From positions 1-12,214 of the forward strand of contig JAPLSR010000058.1 of the NCBI GenBank assembly GCA_026398545.1: 12,214 nt of DNA, read 5' to 3'. The DNA comes from Candidatus Sumerlaeota bacterium (GTDB taxonomy: Bacteria > Sumerlaeota > Sumerlaeia > MWCT01). How positions within the stretch are numbered: position 1 is the first letter of the stretch; every line of letters begins with the position of its first letter. Positions 6,276 to 12,214 of this stretch are shown in pieces. The translations under genes and the position numbers were made by a program. The notes beneath the pieces are model-generated. The model was not told the origin of the DNA. It saw only the letters and a program-made list of their open reading frames with translations, and ran no database searches.

Positions 6276-8897
6276 TCAATTCCCAATTTGTTCGGGCGAT
6301 GGCGGGTCATATTTGCCGTTGCCATTATAGTCAATAATAATGGGGGCGGTGATTGCAAGGCTCATCAGCCCCTCCGCGAAGGGATAACTGGAAACAACGG
6401 GCGAGAGGGTCTCACGTCCCCTCCCCACCACCACAACATTAATGATGGAATCTTTTGTAACCTTGAGCTTGAAATCCTCAGAGCCTTTGGGTGAGGATGG
6501 GCGCGGAAATCGGACAAGCTCTTTGGACGGCGCCTGGATAACACGTCTCAGGAAGATACCATCCATGTTGATATCGATATAGGTGACCGGCACCCATGGC
6601 GCTGCCAGTACTTCAAGGTGGCAATCGACAGAGCCGTCCGTGTCGGTTATAAATGAACCCGGTGGCATACCATTGATGGTGAACTTGATTATAGGTCCGT
6701 TTGTGATTAAGAGATTTCCCTTCTTCACAGACTCCATAATCTCCCCATCATTAATGGAAGAGGGATTATCTGCGCTGGATGCTATATAAACCCGGGGATA
6801 ACCCACCTCCTCGCCCCATGTGGCATGGCTGAATGTCCCGCCCACTGGCATAACCTTTTGATACCCCTTCAACCACATGTCGAAAAAGAGTCTCATGCTG
6901 TCTTCCGTAATCCCCATGCGCTTACCTTCCCACACCTCAAGGAGGTCGAAGTCATAGGAAAAGGTCTTGTCATCAATGATGGGCTTTTTCTTGTGGTCAT
7001 AGCCGAATTTTGCAAAATACCCCTCATCGGGGAAGATGGGACGGTTGACCTGTATCAGGGATTTGGGATATTTGACACGCAGGGACTTCAAGAGCTCTTT
7101 CGGATTTTCTGCCTGGAGTTCCGCATTATCCACGGCGTTCTGTGCGCCCTGGGAATCCAGCGGCCAGACAAGGAAATGCCCCAGATTCCTCTCCCCAGGG
7201 AATTCAATCTTCTTACCGATGCCGGTCTTGAGCATGGCGCCAAGATTCTTCTTCTGCACAGCCTCGGAGAGGTCGGTTGCCTGATTGCTATCACCCGTGA
7301 CAAGATATTCCACACCCTCTGCGGCTGCCGTAACAACACGTGCCTCCGGTGAGACAAAGCAATCGTAGGAATGGTTCGTCCTCACACCTATGTCCGCTGA
7401 AATGAATCCCTTCATGTCAATGACATGCTTCAATCTGGCATTGATAACATTCTCCTTTGTGTAGGCAATGAGTATCTCCTCTTCATAAGTGTCATACTCA
7501 GGTCCGTGGCTGAAGACGACCTTGTAACGACCCGTGGGGACTTCAATGGTCTCATCACCTGTGGCAGAATAATAGACATTGCGGGAATAAAGAGAAGTGC
7601 CCGGTCCATGGTCAAATAAACTGGTTGGCGGGATATTCACAAAGGTCAACTTGCAGGGTAGCAGGATCCCCGTGTCACTGTCCTTGCAGGTGAATTTGAG
7701 AACACTTGGTCTGGAGACTTTGACTTCCAGACCATATGTATCACCATCGCCAACGTAAAAGCTGAAGGGGTCTTTGGCGCTACGTCTCGCAAATGCCTTT
7801 CCCTGGACAAAATAGCTCCCCTCCGGCACCATGAGCTCAAATCCGCCCTTGTCATCCGAATAAATTCGGGTGTTAGGCCTTGCAGGGACAAGTTTGTTAC
7901 CAATACGTGAGTTGATGATGCGGATATCCACATTCGGGATGGGTTCACGCGTCTCCGGCTCCATAACTTTCCCCGTAATGAAACCATATTTTGGTTCATT
8001 CAGTTCATATACAAAATCGGAAATCTTTGACAGGCTTTTATCTGCCACGATAAAATAACGAGTATAAGAGACACTCTCGCCGGGCTTCAAATCAACCTGC
8101 TTATAGACAACATTAGACCTGAATTCCTCAAATATCCCATTGATATATTCTCTTTTTTGAGTCAGACCAACGCTAAAATTATCGCAAAACCCGCAGAACC
8201 ACTTCACCTCGTTCATCCTCTCAATCTTCCCGCGGTCAATCACACCAAAGCTGCCCACAAAACTTGTGCATGCACCCCAGTCAATTTTTTCCCCGAGGGT
8301 GAGATTTTCAAGCGTGCCGGTGGAATGATTGTCCACCGTGGTAGTGATTTCCATGACAGGCTTGCCCGGTTTTATAAGATATTCAGTTTTTACATCAAAT
8401 TTTTTGCTGTTAGGGGTAGATGTCCCCGAGACTATCAATGCCGCCCCATTATCCGGGTATCCTGTGGTCTTGAGCCGAACACTGCTATAAGTATAATCAG
8501 TTTCCGGTTCAGTCCCGATTCGTGCATAAATGCCACGGATATAATCCGTCGGGTCTCCCTTGAGGGTGATATCCACAATCTGCCCCACCCCCTTCACACC
8601 AGGAATCTCATGCTCCGGTGCATTAACCACGACTCGGAAGATATCGTTTTCAAGAATGTAGTCCCCAAGATAACCCTGTGCCCAGAAACCCTGCGCCAGC
8701 TGACGCTTGTCATCTATTTTTTGCACACGGAGAAGACCTGATGCGATTGCAGGATTCTCAAGCGAATCCTGCCTCTTTACATCTTCCTTTGGTGCCTGCC
8801 TCTTTTGAATCGTACAACCGCCTGAAATGAATAGCAAATGAACGATGAAAATAATCATGACTACCCTGTGCGGGAAAGGGAGACGTGAATTCCGCAT
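6276..8897 (-). CDS. Large lipoprotein with a degenerate CehA/McbA-type PHP domain
   Basis: An 873-residue predicted lipoprotein. Visible parts in order: signal peptide with lipobox ending ISGGC (Cys28, then Thr); a beta-rich N-terminal domain (about 50-290); a carboxypeptidase-regulatory-like beta-sandwich (GFITGKVMEPETREPIPNVD from 305, GGFELMVPEGSYFVQG at 351-366); a second beta region (about 395-490); then a segment from 495 laid out like CehA/McbA-type PHP metallohydrolases (PEARVVTAAAEGVEYLVTGD at 517-536, GHFLVWPL at 573-580, GYPRVYI at 699-705). The expected metal ligands are mostly absent: DIGVR at 502-506 where D-L-H-V-H is usual, GDS at 535-537 for TDH, NRP at 618-620 for NHP, GGTFSH at 686-691 for GNSDSH. 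The C-terminus has a calcium-loop-like DYNGNGKYD (856-864). The start at 8897 is chosen because GGAGGT lies 10 nt upstream; an ATG at 8915 has no ribosome site. It probably lies on a membrane facing the periplasm or outside. Function unknown; a binding or structural role is inferred. Confidence 0.8.
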   Translation of the reverse strand: MRNSRLPFPHRVVMIIFIVHLLFISGGCTIQKRQAPKEDVKRQDSLENPAIASGLLRVQKIDDKRQLAQGFWAQGYLGDYILENDIFRVVVNAPEHEIPGVKGVGQIVDITLKGDPTDYIRGIYARIGTEPETDYTYSSVRLKTTGYPDNGAALIVSGTSTPNSKKFDVKTEYLIKPGKPVMEITTTVDNHSTGTLENLTLGEKIDWGACTSFVGSFGVIDRGKIERMNEVKWFCGFCDNFSVGLTQKREYINGIFEEFRSNVVYKQVDLKPGESVSYTRYFIVADKSLSKISDFVYELNEPKYGFITGKVMEPETREPIPNVDIRIINSRIGNKLVPARPNTRIYSDDKGGFELMVPEGSYFVQGKAFARRSAKDPFSFYVGDGDTYGLEVKVSRPSVLKFTCKDSDTGILLPCKLTFVNIPPTSLFDHGPGTSLYSRNVYYSATGDETIEVPTGRYKVVFSHGPEYDTYEEEILIAYTKENVINARLKHVIDMKGFISADIGVRTNHSYDCFVSPEARVVTAAAEGVEYLVTGDSNQATDLSEAVQKKNLGAMLKTGIGKKIEFPGERNLGHFLVWPLDSQGAQNAVDNAELQAENPKELLKSLRVKYPKSLIQVNRPIFPDEGYFAKFGYDHKKKPIIDDKTFSYDFDLLEVWEGKRMGITEDSMRLFFDMWLKGYQKVMPVGGTFSHATWGEEVGYPRVYIASSADNPSSINDGEIMESVKKGNLLITNGPIIKFTINGMPPGSFITDTDGSVDCHLEVLAAPWVPVTYIDINMDGIFLRRVIQAPSKELVRFPRPSSPKGSEDFKLKVTKDSIINVVVVGRGRETLSPVVSSYPFAEGLMSLAITAPIIIDYNGNGKYDPPSPEQIGN

Positions 8898-8907
8898 TGT
8901 TGAAAAG

Positions 8908-8913
8908 ACCTCC
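8908..8913 (-). promoter_or_regulatory. Ribosome binding site deciding the start of the large lipoprotein
   Basis: GGAGGT on the minus strand lies 10 nt before the ATG at 8897. The upstream ATG (8915-8913) overlaps this site, is preceded only by A/T-rich sequence, and would place six extra residues before the signal peptide. Confidence 0.75.
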
Positions 8914-9013
8914 ATAAAAAATATTTTTTACCGGTTTCAGACTAAGACCACAAAAATGCTCAGGTGGGTTTGCCTTTTCCGGCAATAAATGTCAACCGTT
9001 TTATCCAACAAAT

Positions 9014-9049
9014 AAAAAAAGCAGGAGCAACAATTCCTCGTGCTCCCGC
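9014..9049 (-). terminator. Intrinsic terminator after the glycine-zipper lipoprotein
   Basis: On the minus strand GCGGGAGCA (9049-9041) pairs with TGCTCCTGC (9029-9021) as nine pairs including one G-U, around an 11-nt loop. Seven T follow (9020-9014). It begins 40 bp after the stop of the small lipoprotein gene. Confidence 0.85.
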
Positions 9050-9088
9050 CCTTTTCAAATACTGTTTAACATCAAACCGCCTTTATGC

Positions 9089-9394
9089 TCATTCCCACAT
9101 ATCATCATAAGTTGACCAATTGCCATGGGCGTAGTCATCCGAGGCATTCCTGCGGCGCTGTTCCTGATTATCCTGAGACTGCTGATAGGCATCGCCTGCG
9201 AGGGCTCCCGCCAGACCGCCTACTAGACCGCCCACCAAAGCGCCTCTCCCTGTGCCATAATGAGTGTTATGACCAATGATAGCGCCTGTGCCTGCGCCCA
9301 GCGCCGCCCCTCCCAGGGCGCCCTGTTGGGTGGTTGAGCATCCCGTAACAGCAACAACGAGCAAGATTAACCCAGCCAACATCAGTTTTTTCAT
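9089..9394 (-). CDS. Small glycine-zipper lipoprotein
   Basis: A 101-residue protein. It has a lipoprotein signal peptide MKKLMLAGLILLVVAVTGC with Cys19 followed by Ser. Residues about 25-68 form a glycine zipper: GALGGAALGAGTGAIIG, a short His/Tyr linker, then GRGALVGGLVGGLAGALAGD, two hydrophobic Gly-x3-Gly helices that could pack together or insert in a membrane. The tail (70-101) is polar, rich in Gln, Arg, Asp and Tyr. This layout matches the SlyB/YMGG-type outer-membrane lipoproteins of diderm bacteria, usually linked to envelope integrity or stress, but the exact role is unknown. The ribosome site GGAGGTGAGG precedes the ATG. It lies 158 bp downstream of pckG and ends in its own terminator, so it may be read from its own weak promoter or by read-through from pckG. 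Confidence 0.9.
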   Translation of the reverse strand: MKKLMLAGLILLVVAVTGCSTTQQGALGGAALGAGTGAIIGHNTHYGTGRGALVGGLVGGLAGALAGDAYQQSQDNQEQRRRNASDDYAHGNWSTYDDMWE

Positions 9395-9424
9395 ATATCC
9401 TCACCTCCAGGAATTACAGAAATA

Positions 9425-9454
9425 TACATAAGCAATTTTCAGACCAGTTTTCAA
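9425..9454 (-). promoter_or_regulatory. Possible weak promoter of the glycine-zipper lipoprotein
   Basis: On the minus strand TTGAAA (9454-9449), then 18 bp, then TATGTA (9430-9425), about 30 bp before the start codon. The -10 matches only half the consensus. A short palindrome AATATG-G-CATATT (9461-9473) sits just upstream. No terminator for pckG was found in the same gap. Confidence 0.25.
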
Positions 9455-9552
9455 CAACAAAATATGGCATATTGGTGGTAAAAAAATCTATCTCTTGAAA
9501 AAAGTGTTCGTTTTATATAATCCCAAATGTCCGATTTCCGAGCATCCGCTTC

Positions 9553-11436
9553 CTATTCTACGTTTGATACAAGGGCAAATGGCGAGACATAGTCGCCATA
9601 TCTTTCCCTTGCCACAATCAGCCGCTCGCGCTGTTCCTTCATGATATCAAAGAACAACCCGGGTGTTGTGGCATCCTTTCGGAAGACACTTTCAACCCGT
9701 TCAATCTTTCTCATATTTTCCGGGATGCGAATGGTAAACTGATGCTCATATTGCCCCTTCGTGTATTCCCTGCCCAGTATCTGACTGAAAAGGACCACCA
9801 AGTCTTCATAAATCGGTATAAGTCCCGTGGGGGTTTCAATGGCGCCAATCTCCCCGTGCACCCGCCGCTCCATCCATTTCAGCCAGACATATTTATCCTT
9901 TTTATCATTCAGATATCCGCCATCTTTATCCTTCAGAAAATAATTCACGGCAAAGATAATCGGAGGATGGGGTAAACTCATGGCAAACTGGAGATGCTGG
10001 TTTATGTAAATCCCGATGGGGATGGAAAGGAAATCCAGATTGGACATGGGCTGGAAGGCACGGACGCCTTCTTTGCCAAGGGTGGCGGCGGTGGTCTCAG
10101 ACTCGAGGCTGGCGCCCATGGTGACAACACCATGTTTCCAGTTGAAAGATTCCTGGACTGGCACCCATGTGTCTGAGTCACGCCCGCCATATATGATACC
10201 GCCCACAGGGACTCCTTCCGGATCATCGGCGCGCGGGTCAAGATTCGGAAGGGCACTGAGGCGAATGGTATAACGCGCATTCTTGTGGGATGCGGGGATT
10301 TCCGCACCGGATGCGTCCTTTTTGCCCTTGAACCACTCACCGGTAAAATTGATGCCGCTCTCTGGATGTTTCTTGCCATCGCCGGTCCAGTATGGAATGC
10401 CATCCTTGACAAGGATATTGGAAAAGATGACCTCGCCGGGGCTTGTCAGCGCCTTGATGATAAGGGGGTCATCAGTGGGATTCACATCCTGGATTATCCC
10501 AAAAACACCGCATTCCACATTGACCGTGCGCACCTCCCCCTCGATACAGCGAAGGTAAGCAAGGTCGTCCCCGATGATGGTCTCCCCCACCACCATGGCA
10601 GTTGAAGTCTTGCCGCAGAAGCTGGGGAATGCGCCGGCGAAATAAGTTGTGCGTCCGCCGGGACCGTGCACACCCATAATAAACATGTGCTCGGCAAGCC
10701 AGCCTTCTCTCAGCGCCTTGCGGATGGCGAGGCGCAGTGAAAGTTTTTTGAACCCGACCGTGTTTCCGGCATACTGGGTGTTCATGCTGTAAACGATTTC
10801 ATCCTCAATATCAATATAGATGCGTTTCTTTCCCCAGTTTTTGCTTACAAAATTTTCAAGCTCGCCTGAGGAGTGCAGAACGCGGAAAAAATCGGGGGAA
10901 TCGCCAATGCGTATGAACTGCTCATACCCGGGGCGATAGAGGAGGTCCTCACTATGTCCCACATACGCCGAATCGGTTATCTGGACGGCGGAGATGGAGA
11001 ATCTGGAGTTTATGGGACCAAGGGAGAAGAAGCGGACAAGCATTTCCCGCCTGAGCATGGAATCTTTCAGGAGTCCTCGAATTTCAGCCTGCCCATCTTC
11101 CTTATCTATGGTATTCAGCTCCTCGCCAAGCGTCATCCCTTTTGGAAGTAAGTATTTGGTCTGCTCCTTGTCGCGTCCCTGGTCGTTGGGACCATCAAAA
11201 TGATAGGTATGCCCTTCGGTGGCAAGGGATTTTTCCTCGCCCAGTTCAATGGCGCGCAGGCGGATACAGGCAATGTCTTCCGGTGAGTCCGTGCAGACGA
11301 AAACAGACTGGGGATTGCAGAGGGTGACGGCATCGGCGACAAACCTGTGCACTTTCTCACTCTTAATAGCCATCAGTTTCTTATAACTATCTTTCGGGAG
11401 ACGTTTTTTAAGGACGTCTTTATAATTTCCCGACAT
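9553..11436 (-). CDS. pckG: Phosphoenolpyruvate carboxykinase, GTP-dependent type
   Basis: Interconverts oxaloacetate and phosphoenolpyruvate with GTP/GDP in the cytosol (gluconeogenesis or anaplerosis). 627 residues, about the usual GTP-PEPCK length. Visible: GNTVGFKK (224-231) and EGWLAEHM (244-251) carry the Mn ligands Lys231 and His250; the nucleotide P-loop AFPSFCGKTSTAM (269-281) contains the reactive Cys274 and Lys276; GDDLAY (289-294) supplies the metal Asp; VPVGGIIYGGRDSDT (409-423) and FNWKHGV (431-437) are typical of the GTP family. Some segments (CGKTSTAM, VNVECGVFGIIQDVN at 305-319) differ from the animal/actinobacterial pattern (CGKTNLAM, NPE-GFFGVAPGT) and recall archaeal forms. 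The start has AAGGAG 9 nt upstream. It is divergent from ilvD across a 219-bp gap with a strong palindrome. Confidence 0.95.
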   Translation of the reverse strand: MSGNYKDVLKKRLPKDSYKKLMAIKSEKVHRFVADAVTLCNPQSVFVCTDSPEDIACIRLRAIELGEEKSLATEGHTYHFDGPNDQGRDKEQTKYLLPKGMTLGEELNTIDKEDGQAEIRGLLKDSMLRREMLVRFFSLGPINSRFSISAVQITDSAYVGHSEDLLYRPGYEQFIRIGDSPDFFRVLHSSGELENFVSKNWGKKRIYIDIEDEIVYSMNTQYAGNTVGFKKLSLRLAIRKALREGWLAEHMFIMGVHGPGGRTTYFAGAFPSFCGKTSTAMVVGETIIGDDLAYLRCIEGEVRTVNVECGVFGIIQDVNPTDDPLIIKALTSPGEVIFSNILVKDGIPYWTGDGKKHPESGINFTGEWFKGKKDASGAEIPASHKNARYTIRLSALPNLDPRADDPEGVPVGGIIYGGRDSDTWVPVQESFNWKHGVVTMGASLESETTAATLGKEGVRAFQPMSNLDFLSIPIGIYINQHLQFAMSLPHPPIIFAVNYFLKDKDGGYLNDKKDKYVWLKWMERRVHGEIGAIETPTGLIPIYEDLVVLFSQILGREYTKGQYEHQFTIRIPENMRKIERVESVFRKDATTPGLFFDIMKEQRERLIVARERYGDYVSPFALVSNVE

Positions 11437-11515
11437 ATTTGTTGCTCCTTTATCGAGGTTAAGACAAAAAAAGTATTGTTGTCCTGCCAGAATTCATCCC
11501 TGTTAAATTTGTGGG

Positions 11516-11545
11516 AATAAATCGCCCTTGACATACATTTGTCAA
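11516..11545 (-). promoter_or_regulatory. Candidate pckG promoter overlapping the palindrome
   Basis: On the minus strand TTGACA (11545-11540) is a perfect -35, and TTTATT (11521-11516) follows after 18 bp as a 4-of-6 match to the -10. This predicts a leader of about 70 nt before pckG. The -35 lies inside the right arm of the palindrome at 11524-11549, so a protein bound there would block it. Confidence 0.4.
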
Positions 11546-11549
11546 GGGC
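11524..11549. promoter_or_regulatory. Perfect palindrome between pckG and ilvD, likely operator
   Basis: GCCCTTGACA (11524-11533) and its exact complement TGTCAAGGGC (11540-11549) flank a 6-nt centre TACATT. Each arm contains a TTGACA hexamer, one per strand. It sits in the 219-bp divergent gap (11437-11655). A T-run at 11557-11564 follows on the plus side, but no plus-strand gene lies upstream to be terminated, so an operator or a transcribed hairpin is more likely than a terminator. Confidence 0.6.
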
Positions 11550-11578
11550 ATCAATCATTTTTTTAGAAAAAGAGAACC

Positions 11579-11593
11579 CACTAAGGCACAAAG
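11579..11593. repeat. CACTAAGGCACAAAG motif in the pckG-ilvD gap
   Basis: A single copy of a short intergenic motif. A degenerate relative, ACTAAGACCACAAAA, lies at 8941-8955 upstream of the large lipoprotein. It may belong with the CTCTGTG arrays as a dispersed intergenic repeat family, but one window cannot prove this. Confidence 0.35.
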
Positions 11594-11655
11594 TCCCGAA
11601 AAATCTAATTGGCAAACTTTGAGCCATCGCGGTAAATCACAAAAGGAGTCTGAAA

Positions 11656-12214
11656 ATGAGAAGCGACCTGATGAAGAAGGGGATTGAGCGCGCACCCCAT
11701 CGTTCCCTGTTCAAGGCGATGGGTTACACCGATGCAGAACTCATGCGTCCGCTTATAGGCGTCGTCAATTCGTTTAATGAGATTATACCGGGGCACATTC
11801 ACCTGCGCACAATATGCGAGGCGGCTAAGGCGGGCATCCGCGCGGCGGGCGGCACGCCGATCGAGTTCGGCTGCATCGGCGTCTGCGATGGCATCGCCAT
11901 GAACCACACCGGCATGAAATATTCGCTGGCGAGCCGGGAACTGATTGCGGATTCGGTCGAGGTCATGGCGACAGCGCATCCCTTCGATGGACTTCTCTTC
12001 ATTCCTAATTGTGATAAGATTATTCCGGGGATGCTCATGGCGGCGGCGCGGCTGAACATCCCATCAGTATTCGTCAGCGGCGGTCCGATGTTCGCCGGAC
12101 GCTTCCGCGGCAGGGCGGTGGACCTGATAAGCATGTTTGAGGGCGTGGGGCGCCTCAAGGCGGGAAAAATGACGGAACAGGAACTGTGCGAACTGGAGGA
12201 GGAGGCATGCCCGG
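11656..12214 (+). CDS. ilvD: Dihydroxy-acid dehydratase, 3' end cut by window edge
   Basis: Dehydrates 2,3-dihydroxy-isovalerate and -methylvalerate to the keto acids that become valine, leucine and isoleucine; a cytosolic Fe-S enzyme. 186 codons are visible of about 555. The N-terminus MRSDLMKKGIERAPHRSLFK, then VVNSFNEIIPGHIHLRTI (36-53), CIGVCDGIAMNHTGMKYSL (73-91), SRELIADSVE (93-102) and PNCDKIIPGMLMAAARLNIP (117-136) are IlvD signatures; Cys119 (Fe-S ligand), Asp120 and Lys121 are present. The PGH at 45-47 instead of PCN places it with the E. coli/clostridial/archaeal branch rather than the plant-type 2Fe-2S branch. The window ends at ACPG, just before the next conserved cysteines. AAGGAG lies 7 nt before the ATG. 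The sequence is locally more G+C rich than its neighbours. It is the only plus-strand gene here, divergent from pckG. Confidence 0.95.
   Translation, partial: MRSDLMKKGIERAPHRSLFKAMGYTDAELMRPLIGVVNSFNEIIPGHIHLRTICEAAKAGIRAAGGTPIEFGCIGVCDGIAMNHTGMKYSLASRELIADSVEVMATAHPFDGLLFIPNCDKIIPGMLMAAARLNIPSVFVSGGPMFAGRFRGRAVDLISMFEGVGRLKAGKMTEQELCELEEEACP

Noticed and set aside
8157..8741. 194-codon open frame on the plus strand
   Set aside because: Antisense to the large lipoprotein, with no ribosome site or family resemblance.
8990..8995. TTGACA on the minus strand as a promoter for the large lipoprotein
   Set aside because: No acceptable -10 is found at 16-18 bp (sequence there is CAAACC-like). A promoter must exist in 8914-9013 because a terminator lies just upstream, but I cannot place it.
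9461..9473. AATATG-G-CATATT palindrome upstream of the glycine-zipper lipoprotein as an operator
   Set aside because: Six-base A/T-rich arms are expected by chance in such sequence and no second copy was seen.
11524..11564. Palindrome plus T-run as a plus-strand terminator
   Set aside because: The T-run starts 7 nt after the stem and no plus-strand gene lies upstream, so a terminator would have nothing to terminate except antisense transcription.
11373..11627. 84-codon minus-strand frame spanning the pckG-ilvD gap
   Set aside because: It overlaps the start of pckG and runs across the palindrome and repeat motif. It has no ribosome site or known domain.

Overview
The window looks like chromosomal DNA of an uncultivated-type, Gram-negative (diderm) bacterium of roughly 50% G+C. 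Bacterial origin is supported by Shine-Dalgarno sites before nearly every gene, a near-consensus sigma-70 promoter, intrinsic terminators with T-tails, and two lipoprotein signal peptides. I cannot name the lineage from sequence alone. The short intergenic tandem motifs (CTCTGTG type, and a CACTAAGGCACAAAG type) resemble motifs I associate with MAGs of several candidate phyla, but that is recollection, not a search. No rRNA, tRNA, CRISPR array, transposase or phage gene was seen.

Layout: everything is on the minus strand except a partial gene at the right edge. Read in the direction of transcription (right to left), a GTP-type PEP carboxykinase gene (pckG) is followed by a small glycine-zipper lipoprotein ending in a terminator. 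Next comes a large 873-residue lipoprotein, also followed by a terminator. Then a strong promoter drives a branched-chain/hydrophobic amino acid ABC transporter: substrate-binding protein (livJ/K), an intercistronic terminator, and then livH, livM, livG and livF, the last three overlapping by 8 bp at each junction. After a 96-bp spacer with a CTCTGTG triple repeat comes a phenylacetate-CoA ligase (paaK) gene that runs off the left edge. On the plus strand at the right edge, dihydroxy-acid dehydratase (ilvD, partial) is divergent from pckG. The intergenic region between them holds a perfect 10+6+10 palindrome.

How the genes fit together: the Liv system imports branched-chain or related amino acids, and the adjacent aryl-CoA ligase suggests that aromatic amino acids or aryl acids are among the substrates or downstream metabolites. 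IlvD belongs to branched-chain amino acid synthesis and PckG to gluconeogenesis or anaplerosis, so this part of the window is central carbon and amino acid metabolism. The least ordinary gene is the large lipoprotein. Its C-terminal half has the layout of CehA/McbA-like PHP metallohydrolases, but most of the expected metal ligands are replaced, which suggests a secreted pseudoenzyme. No clearly new multi-gene system was found.
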